NCBI RefSeq assembly: GCF_910589235.1
Contig: NC_060966.1
Span: forward strand, 1,364,001-1,428,000
Reading direction: 5' to 3'
Length of the DNA: 64,000 nucleotides
From: Vespa crabro
Taxonomy: Eukaryota; Arthropoda; Insecta; Hymenoptera; Vespidae
Position 1 is the first letter of the stretch. Every line of letters starts with the position of its first letter. This document shows positions 54,151 to 64,000 of the stretch, piece by piece. The notes beneath the pieces were generated by a model that was not told the origin of the DNA, did not search any database, and was given only the letters and a program-made list of their open reading frames with translations. Made by a program: the position numbers and the translations under genes.

Positions 54151-56212
54151 TATTATTATTATTATTATTATTTTTATTATTTTTATTATAAGCGTTTTTA
54201 TCAATATTATCGTTATTACACTTATTATCGTTATTATTATTATCATTATTATCGTTATTATCGTTAGAATCGTTTTTATTGGTAAAAATAACGTTATTAT
54301 CATTGTTATTCATATTACTATTATTATTTTTATTATTATCGTAATTATCGTAATCATCTCGATTACCGTTATTATCGCTATTATCCATATTATCGTTAAT
54401 ATTTTTATTAATCTTAGTATTTTTATTATCGTTGTTATTGTTATTTTTGGTACTACTAATATTGTTATTGTCATTATTATCGTTATTATTGATATTATTA
54501 TTATTATTATTGTTATTGTCGTTAATATTATTATTATTATAATAATTTTTGTTCAAATTATATTTATCATCGTAATTATTATTATTAGTTTTATCGTTAT
54601 TACCGTCATTATCCGTTATTATTATTATTGCTATTAACGTTATTATAATTATTGTTATTATCGTAATTATCGTTATCATCGTTATAAAGATTATTATTAT
54701 TACCGTCACTATCGTTATTATTATTATAATTATTTTCGTTACTATCTTTATTATTATAATTACTATTATCATTATTGACGTTATTATCGTTTTTATTGTC
54801 ATAATTATTATAATTATCGATATTATCTTTAATATTGTTATTATTTTTATCGACATTATCGTTATTATCGTCATTATTATTATCGTTATTATATTTATAG
54901 TTGTTATGATTGTTATTATTGGTACTATTATAATCATTATTATCGTTAATATCGTTACTATTGTAATATTGTCATTTTTATTACTATTATTAACGTTATT
55001 ATCATTATAATCGTTAATATTGCTGTTATTGTAGTTATTTATATTATAATTATCGCTATTATCGTTAATATTGTCATTATTATTATCGATTTTATATGTT
55101 ATTACCGTTATTACTTCTATCGTTATTATCGTTATTATTGTTATAATTGTTATTATTATTAACGACATTTTCGTTATTATTGTTATAATTGTTATTATTA
55201 TTATTGTATTCGTTATTATCATTATTATCATTATTTTCGTTAATATCTTTATTATCTTTATAATAATTATTATTATTTGTATCGTTATTATCATTATTAT
55301 CGTTATTATTATTATTAATATTGTCGATATTATCTTTATTACTATTATCGTTATCCTCTTTATTATTGTTATTAATGTTAATATTAATTTTATTACTATC
55401 GTTATTATCGATAATATTGTTATTATTATTATCGATGTTATCGTTATTATTATTATAGTTAATATAGTAAATATCTTTATTCTTATTATTATTATTAGTA
55501 CTATCGTAATTATCTTTATTATCGATTTTATTGTTATTATTATTATTAATGTTAACGATGTTATCGTTAATATTGTTACTATCATTTTTAATATAATTAT
55601 CATTATTATCGTTATTATCGTTATTATCTTTATTAATATTAATACTTTAATCATTAATAACGTTATTATTATTATCGTTACTATCGAAATTGTCGTAGTT
55701 ATTATAGTAATAATTATTACTATTATCGTTATTATTTTTATTATCGTTAATATCGTTCTTGTCTTTATTATTAATATTATTATAAACCTTTATTATCATT
55801 ATAATTTTTATTATTGTTACTATTATTATTATTTTCGTTACTTTCGTTATTACTGTTTTCATTATTATCGTTATTATTGTTATTGTTATTATTATTATTA
55901 TCGATATTATTGTTAATATTGTTATTATTATTATCGATATTATTGTTATTATGGATATTATTGATCGTTAATATCGTTATTATCTCAATTGTAGTTATTA
56001 TTGTTATTAATCCTACAGTTATTATCGTCATTGTAGTTATTATTATTAATATTGTTATTATTAATACTATTATTATCATTATTACCGTAATTATCGTTGT
56101 TAACGTTAATATTATAATCGTTATTATCGCTTTTATCGTAATAATTATTATTATTATTATTATCATTATTGTCGTTATTATCGTAATTATCTTTATTATT
56201 ATTGTAAAGAAA
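53162..56212 (-). repeat. Microsatellite-like array, T-rich strand on top
   Basis: ATTATCGTT/ATT-type repeat, the inverted copy of 7645-10587. Its 54045-54800 part is one of three copies of that sub-block. The long open frame on the minus strand through 55654-53837 is low-complexity and not coding. Confidence 0.94.
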
Positions 56213-56498
56213 GTATACTTTCTCTAGGAAGATTTGTCACTCGTCTCATGGCCCGCCCTTCCTTTGTTTTTGTTACCTACAAATTCTTTTGTTACCTACA
56301 AAGCGAGCCGTTAAGATTTGGGGAGAGAAACTGGTAGAAAGAAATAGAACGTAGACGAGAGAAGTAGTACGAGAGTAAAATATAAAATTTAACAGAGTGA
56401 AAAATAAACGTGAATTGTCGTTTCTTTGTTCACAGAGAAACATATTTCCGTTTGTCACTTCACCCTAATTAAAACGAGTTAAAATAAAAAAATTAAGA
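56213..56498. other. Non-repetitive 290-bp island of unknown nature, right copy
   Basis: Inverted copy of 7351-7644, beginning with the palindrome AGAAAGTATACTTTCT at about 56209-56224. It holds a 16-bp direct repeat TTTTGTTACCTACAAA at 56268-56283 and 56287-56302, which is less well kept in the left copy. No coding potential or known family recognised. Confidence 0.7.
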
Positions 56499-57229
56499 TA
56501 TTATATTATTATTATTATAATCGATATTATCCTTATAATCGTTATTATTTTTATTATTATCTTCGTTTTAATTGTTATTATTGTTTTCGTTATTATCGTT
56601 ATTATCGTTATTATCGTTATTAAAGTTAAAATTTTTATTCTCGTTATTAGAATTATCATTCTAATAGTTCTAAATCCTTATTATCGATATTATAATTATT
56701 GCTATATCGTTATTATCGATATTATCGTTATTGTCGTTATTATTGTTATCGTTATGATCGTTATTATCCATAATATTTTTATTATTGTTATTTTTACTAC
56801 AATTATTTTCGTCATAATCGTTGTATTAGTTATTATTATCATTATTACTATTATTAGTATAATTATTATTGCTATTGTCGTTATTATTGCTACTATTATT
56901 ATCGTTATTAACTTAATTATCATTATTAATTTTATTATTATTATTGTTAATATAGTTATTGTCGTTACTGTCGAAATTATCCTTATTATATTTATCGTTT
57001 ATATCGTTATTATCATTATTATTGTTATTATCGTTTTTATGGATATTATGGTTATTAGTGTTATTATTATCGTTATTATTATCGTTATTACCGATATAAT
57101 CGTTATTGTTATTTTTATTATCGGTATTATATTTGTTATCGTTATTGACGGTATTATTATTATTATTACTTTCTTCGTTATTAATTTTATTATTATTATA
57201 TAGTTATTATATAATATTATTCTACTATA
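56499..57229 (-). repeat. Microsatellite-like array, T-rich strand on top
   Basis: Inverted copy of 6626-7350, between the island and the LINE RT fragment. No gene seen. Confidence 0.92.
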
Positions 57230-57821
57230 TAAGCGTATCTGTATGCTAGATAAGGCTGGGAAGTACCTGGTTAAGCTGCTTTGGCCAGAAGTTGCAGCCG
57301 TGTGGGCTGCGGAGGATCTTACTACCCGCCAGTATTGTTTTCGATCCAGCCTCTCCACCATACACGCAGTTCAGGAGGTTGTCACGGCCGCTAAGACCCA
57401 GCGCGGGAATCACCATTCCCGCCATTTGTGTCTGCTGGCTACAATAGACGTGATAAATGCCTTCAACTCCGTCAGGTGGAATTTGTCAATGGAAGCGCTC
57501 GAACGTAATCGCAGAGTTCTGGAATACCAACTCCGAAATCTCGGGGATTATCTGAACGAGCTCTTTCTAGAATAAAATACTGGCGATGGTCCAAGAAACT
57601 TGGAATTGATATCGGGGGCAGCTCAATGATCCATACTAGGTCCAGATATCTGGAATATATTTTACGAAGGTATCCTTCGTATGGCAGTCCCTGTTGGTGC
57701 TTTCTTGGTTGGGTACGCAGACGACACTGCAGTTGTCATAACTGCAAGAGAGACGGAGGAGGCACAAATGCAGCTCAAACAGGTCATGCGCAGAGTCATC
57801 TCCTGGATAGAAGCACACGGG
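57230..57821 (+). mobile_element. Chimeric LINE RT fragment truncated at both ends
   Basis: The 5' border equals that of the 4801-6625 copy and the 3' border equals that of the 28468-31835 copy. Up to 57575 the sequence follows the first (ATIDVINAFNSVRWNLSMEALERN-like, with the same TAA). From 57587 it follows the second (MAVP.GAFLVGYADDTAVV, EEAQMQLKQVMRRV). It is therefore a recombinant of two different LINE insertions and marks the joint of block A right with block B right. Confidence 0.88.
57230..57821 (+). pseudogene. LINE ORF2 RT-core fragment with nonsense codons
   Basis: A single frame holds RT motif A (Asp at codon 69 of 57243-57575), a TAA at 57573-57575, a TGA at 57627-57629 that replaces the glycine codon of the motif B QGS, and an intact GYADDTAVV motif in the open part from 57681. 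After 57821 the frame runs into array sequence. No function. Confidence 0.85.
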
Positions 57822-60487
57822 ATTATTATCGCTTTTACCGTTAAATTCGATTTTGTCTTTATTGTCGTTATTATCGTTATTATCATTATTATTTTATATA
57901 ATTATTATCGTTATATCGTGACCGTTATTATCTTCATTATCGTTATTATTGTTATTATTGCTACTAATACGAATATTATTATCGTAATAAGAGTCATAAT
58001 CGTTATTATCGTTATTATCGTTATTAGAGTTATTATTGTTACTGTTGTTATTATCCTTATTATCGTTATTATTGTTATTATTATTATATCATAATTATCG
58101 TTATTATTATTATAATTAATATCGTTATTATCGATATTATTATTACTGATATTATCGTTAATATCGTTATTATTGTTATTATCGATATTATTATTATTAT
58201 TATTATATTATCGTAAATTATCGTTATTATAGTTATTATCGTTCTTATTATTATCATGAATTTCTTTATTAACTTTATTTTTATTATCACTATCATCATT
58301 AAAATAACATTATTACTTATATTTGCGTTAAAAACGTTAATATTGTTACTTTTATGAATATTACTTTTACTACTATCGCTATTATAGTTAATATCATTAT
58401 TATTGTTATTATCGATATTATTATTATTATAAAAATCGTTATTTTCTTTATTATTGTTATTATTATTATCGTTATTAACGTTATTATCTTGATTACCGTT
58501 ATTAACATTTTATAGGTATTATCGATATTATAATTATAGTCGTTATTATTATCGTTATTATCGTTTTATCGATATTATCGCTATTATTGTTATCATGATA
58601 ATCGTTATTAGCGCTTTTATTCTTATCATGATTATTGTTATTATCGTTTTTATCGTTATTATTTCTATTATTATCCTTATTAACGTTAATATATTTATTA
58701 TCAACATTATTATTATTATTGTCGTTATTATTGATATTATCGTTATTATTATTATTATTATTGTTATTATTATTATTATCGTTATTTTCGTTATAAATGC
58801 TATTATTCATATTTTATCGTTATTTCTATTATTATCGTTATTATCCTTATTAGTATTATGTATATTATTTTTATAATTTTTGTAATTATCATTGTTATCG
58901 TTATTATCGATTTTACTTTCAATATTGTTAATATTTTTATTAGTATTATTGTTATAGTTATTATTATCGTTATTATCACTATTGTTTTTATTATTACTAA
59001 CTTTATTAACGTTATTTTCGTTATTATTTTTATTATTATTTTAGTTAATATCGTTATTATCGTTATTATTTTTATTATAATTATCATTATTATTATTATT
59101 ATTATTATCGTTATTATCGTTATAATTGTAATTATTATTAACGTTATTATTGTTATTATTTTTTATTATTATTATTGTTATTATTATTACTATTTTTATT
59201 GTTATTATCGTTACTATTGTTATTATTATTATCGTTAATATCGTTATAATCGTTATTATTGATAATTTTATTATTATTATTATAGTTATTTACTTTATTT
59301 TTGGTATTAGTATTATTATTATTATTGTCGTTATTATCGTTGTTATTGTTATAGAGATTATAGATTTTTTCTTTATTATAGTTAGTACCGTTATTATCGT
59401 TATTATTATAATTATCATTATTATTGTAATTATTATTATTGTTATAATCCTTATTATCGTAATTATCGTTATTAATTCTATTATTATTATCTTTATGTCG
59501 TCATTATAGTTATTATCGTTACCATTATCGCTATATCGTTATTATCGTTATTAATGTTATTATTATTACTATTTTTATCATCATCGTCATTATCGTTATT
59601 ATCATTATTATCGTTATTATCTTTATTATTATTATTGTTTTCATCGTTGTTATCGTTATAATTGTTATTATTATTATCTATTTTATCGCTAATATCGTAA
59701 TTATCGTTATTGTCCTTATTATTATAATTATCGTTATGATTGTAAATATTAATATTATTATAAATATTAATATAATCGTTATATTCGTAATTAACGTTAT
59801 TAATTTTATTGTTATTTTGGATATTATTATTATAGTTATTATTATTATTATCGTTATTATTTTTTTACCTTTAATATTATTTTTATAATTATCGTTATAA
59901 TTGTTATTATATATATTATCGTTGTTATTATCGTCGTTTTTATAGACAATATTATAATCGTTATCATCGTTTTTATTATTAATGTTTTAATCCTTATTAT
60001 CGTAATGATCGTTACTAATTTTATTATTACTATCGTTATTAACGTTATTATAGTTATTATCGTTATTATTTTCGTTATTATCGTTGTTATCATTATTATC
60101 GTTGTAGTCGTTATTAATATTATTATTATTATCGTTATTGTCATTATTACCTTTAAAATTGTTATTATTGTTATATTTTTTATTATTATCTCTATTAGTA
60201 TCATTATTAATGTATTTATTGTTATTATTATTATCGTTAAAATCTATTTTATTGTTAATATTATTATAATTTATAATATTATTATTCCTATCGTCATTAT
60301 TATTATTATCGTTATTATCGTTATTATTGTTATTATTATTATTATTATCGTTATTATTGTCATTATTTTTAATCGCTTTATTGTTTTTGTTATTATTATC
60401 GGCATTATCGTCATTAATGTTAATATTATCATTTTTGTAATTATTATTATTATTATTATCGATTTAAAATTTATTATCATTATTATC

Positions 60488-60558
<71 letters not shown>

Positions 60559-61659
60559 TATTACTATCGTAGTCATTATCGATATTATTGTTATTATTAT
60601 TATCGTTATTACCGGTATTATTGTTACTTTTTTATAATAATTATCGTAATAACCATTATTATAGTTTTATTGTTATTATTACTATATATATAGTGTCGTT
60701 ATTATAGTTATTATCGAAATAATAGTTATTATTTTTATCGATTATGTCATTATTATTATTATCGTTATTATCGTTATTATTGTTAATATTATTAACGACA
60801 TTATTACAATAATTGTTATTGTTGTAATGTTTATTATCGTTATAATTATTATCGTTACTATCGTTATTATTATTATTACTTTTATCATTGTTATCGTCAT
60901 TATTGTTTTTATTATTGTCGTTTTTATCTTTATTATCTTTATTATTATTATTATTATTTTTATTATTATAATCATTATCGTTATTATTTTTACTATCGAT
61001 ATTATTTTTATTATTCTTATCGTTATAATCATTATTATTTTTATCATAATTATAATTTTTATCGTTAATATAGTTATTTTCATTATTATCGTTATTATTG
61101 TTAATTTTACTACAATTGTTATTGTTATTATCGTTAATATCGTTATTATCTTTAATATTTCTATCATTCTCGTTATTATTGTAGTTATCGGTATTATCGT
61201 TGTTATTATTATTATTATTTTTTTTGTCGATATTGTCATTATTATCTTTATTATAAATAATATTTCCTTTATTATCATTATTATCGTTGTTGTCGGTAAT
61301 ACTGTTATGATTATTGTCGTTATAATAGTTATTATCGTTTATGTTGTATATCTATTATCGTTATTATCGTTATTACTCTTATTATTATTATAACTATTAT
61401 CGCTCTTACCATTATTATTACCATTATTATCGTCATTGTCTTTATTATTACTAATATTGTTATTATTACTACTATTCTTATCGTTATTACCGTAATTATC
61501 GTTGTTACCGTTATTATTATAATCGTTATTATCGTTTTTATCGTAATAATTGTTATTATTATTATTTTTATCGATATTATTGATAATACTGATGCTGATA
61601 TTATCGATACTATTGTCATTATCATTATTATAATTATCGTTCATATCGTTATTTTGGTT
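57822..61659 (-). repeat. Microsatellite-like array, T-rich strand on top
   Basis: ATTATCGTT/ATT-type repeat, the inverted copy of 24261-28467. No gene seen. Confidence 0.93.
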
Positions 61660-61710
61660 GTTATAGTTATTATAATAAAGATATAATAAAGATAAATAAA
61701 TAATAAAGAT
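61660..61710. other. Strand-switch core 2, second copy (T-rich to A-rich)
   Basis: Contains AAAGATAAATAAATAATAAA; its reverse complement matches the junction at 24225-24260. Confidence 0.75.
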
Positions 61711-61992
61711 AAATAATAATAATAATAACGATAATAACGATAACAACGTTAATAATAACAATAATAACGATAATAATAATAATAATATTAACGATAATGC
61801 AGATAACAACGACAATAATATTTATAATAATAATAAAAATACGGATAATAACGAAACTAATAATAATTATGATAGAAATAATAACAATAATAACAATTAT
61901 ATGGCTAATATCGTTAATAACGATAATAATAATATCAACAATATAAAACTATCGATAATGAAAATAACAGTATGATCGATATTATCTATAAA

Positions 61993-62030
<38 letters not shown>

Positions 62031-64000
62031 TTATAACGATAAGAACGATAATAATGATTATAATGAAACTATCGGTAATAAAGATATTAATAATAACGAT
62101 AATGTATGTAATAATAATAAGAGTAACGATAATAACGATAATAATAGTAATAATAATAACGATAATGTAGATAATAACGACAATAATAATAATAATAATA
62201 GTAAAGATAATAAGGGAAATATAGTTAATAATAATAGAAATAATAATAATAATAACAATAATAAGGATAATATCGATAATAAGGATAATAATAATAGAAA
62301 CTATAATGATAATATAGACAATAATATTAACAGTATTAACGATAATATCTATGATGATAATAATAATAATATTAACAATGATAATTATAATAACGATAAT
62401 AAAGATAATAATGATAATAATTATAATAATATTAATAACAATAGTAACGATAATAAAGTTAATAACGATAATAACGATAGTAATAAAAAGGATAAGGCCG
62501 ATAATAATAATATTAATAACGATAAAAACGATAATAATAATAATAATTATAACGATAATAACTATAACAAGAATAATGATAATAACTATATGTATAGTAA
62601 TAATAATACCAATAATAACGATAAAAACGTTAATGTCATTCATAATATTAACAATAATAACAATAATAACGATAAATGCGAATGAAATAATTATAGAAAT
62701 AATAACGATAATAACAATAATAACAATAATACCGATAATAACGGTATTAATAATAGCAATACTAACGATAGTAACGATACAAACGGTAAAGAGATTAACA
62801 AGAATAACGATAATAACGGAAGCAACGATTGTAACGATAAGAATAATAACAATAATAACGATAATTACGATATAAACGATAATAATAATAATAATAAAGA
62901 TAATAACGATAATAACGGTAATAATAGTAGTAATGATAACAATAATAACAATAATAACGAAAATATCTATAATATTAAAAATAATAATAAGAAGGATAAT
63001 AAATATATTAACGATAATAACTATCTTAATGTTAACAATAATAACGATTGTAACGATAATAATATTTGCGGTAAAAATTAATTTAGTAAAAAAATTTATA
63101 ACGACAATATTGATAGTAACGATAATAATATATATAAAAATAACGAAAATGTCGATAATAAGGATAATAAAAATAATAATAATAACGATAATAGCGATTA
63201 TTATTATAATAACGACAATAATAATAATAATAAAAATATCAATAATAAGGATAATAACAATAAAAATAAAAATAAAAATAACAATAATAACGATAATAAA
63301 GATAATGATAATAACGATAATAATTATAATAATAATAACAATAATAATGATAATAATAATACAAACGATAGAAAATAAAAATTTTATCATTAATAACCAC
63401 AATAACGATAATAATAATAACATTAATAACGATAATAACGATTATAAAGAAAATAATAATACTAATAATAACAATAATAAGAATAACAACGATGATAAAG
63501 ATAATAAAAATACTAATAATAACAATAATAACAATAATAACGGTAATAAATATAAAGAAATAATGACGATAAGAATGATATTATCGATAATAACTGTAAT
63601 GATACAATAATAACGATAATATCGATAATATCTATATTAAAAATAATGATAATAACGATTAAATTAATAATAATATTAACCATAATAACGGTAATAGTAA
63701 TAACAATAAAATCGATAATAACGAAAAATAATTATAAACGCTACAATTATAATAACTAAAATAACGATAATAACGATAATGATAATAATAATAAGACCGA
63801 TAATAACGATAATATTGAATGTAATAGTAATAATAATAAAAATAATAATAACGATATTAACGACAGTAATGATAATAATAATAACAATTATAACGAAAAT
63901 AACGATAATAACGATAATAACAATAATATCGATAATAATTAAGACGTAAATAACGACCATAATATTAATAATAATAACGATAATAAGGTAAATTACATAA
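61711..64000 (+). repeat. Microsatellite-like array, A-rich strand on top, runs off the window
   Basis: AACGATAAT/AAT-type repeat, the inverted copy of 22735-24224 for most of its length. No gene seen. Confidence 0.93.

Larger units (their letters stand above)
52261..57580 (-). repeat. Segmental duplication block A, right copy (inverted partner 6267-11486)
   Basis: The order is the same as in the left copy read in reverse: ORF2 C-terminus, 3' UTR, array with the ACGGATAATGACGG landmark, 290-bp island, array, 5'-truncated RT fragment with the shared nonsense TAA (57573-57575, left 6274-6276). The arms are about 5.2-5.3 kb. By eye they look well above 90 percent identical where I compared them. 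The arms are about 41 kb apart. Confidence 0.87.
57587..63950 (-). repeat. Segmental duplication block B, right copy (inverted partner 22735-28703)
   Basis: Includes the LINE RT 3' part, T-rich array, the strand switch at 61.68 kb and A-rich array to the landmark TTAAGACGTAAATAACGACC near 63940. It has one copy of the 153-bp unit that is doubled on the left. Confidence 0.85.

Noticed and set aside
1..64000. The whole structure as an assembly artefact
   Set aside because: Inverted copies differ by many scattered substitutions and by real indels such as the 153-bp unit, which false duplication would not give. Long reads across 57.5 kb and the strand flips would settle any remaining doubt.

Overview
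The window is about four-fifths low-complexity DNA. The core unit is a degenerate 9-mer, AACGATAAT on one strand and ATTATCGTT on the other, mixed with (AAT)n, (AAC)n and other triplet variants. Set into it are seven broken copies of one family of non-LTR (LINE) retrotransposon. I found no host protein-coding gene and no RNA gene. The LINE has CCHC-knuckle ORF1, an apurinic-type endonuclease plus reverse transcriptase ORF2, and a C-terminal His/Cys motif. This architecture is typical of the R1 clade of arthropods, so the source is most likely an insect or other arthropod and the locus a heterochromatic or satellite-like block. The species cannot be named from this sequence.

Layout. The strand of the array flips four times: A-rich strand on top at 1-11.94 kb, T-rich at 11.99-24.23 kb, A-rich at 24.26-38.26 kb, T-rich at 38.31-61.67 kb, A-rich to the end. 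LINE pieces lie at 4801-6625 (-), 10588-11486 (-), 18294-19910 (+), 28468-31835 (-), 33656-33783 (-), 48486-53161 (+, both ends present) and 57230-57821 (+). In every case the LINE sense strand is the T-rich (ATTATCGTT) strand, so the element turns over whenever the array does. A 290-bp non-repetitive island of unknown nature occurs twice, at 7351-7644 and inverted at 56213-56498.

The array is a mosaic of segmental duplications. Block A (6.27-11.49 kb) recurs inverted at 52.26-57.58 kb. Block B (22.74-28.70 kb) recurs inverted at 57.59-63.95 kb. The two right-hand copies meet inside a LINE fragment, and the sequence switches from the 6.3-kb parent to the 28.7-kb parent within 12 bp (57575-57587), the signature of recombination between LINE copies. 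Direct copies also link 13.8-16.5 with 38.9-40.85 kb, 25.6-26.7 with 35.7-36.9 kb, and 8.7-9.5 with 32.8-33.65 kb.

The element-level picture is an R1-like LINE that seems to live in this microsatellite, in the manner of Waldo and Mino (simple repeats) or TRAS and SART (telomeric repeats). It has a stop/start overlap ATGA between ORF1 and ORF2, a conserved 5' leader and a conserved 3' UTR. One derivative (18294-19910) has lost all of the endonuclease and the RT active site through a microhomology deletion, yet carries an uninterrupted 348-codon ORF1-ORF2 fusion while the larger copies carry stops and frameshifts.
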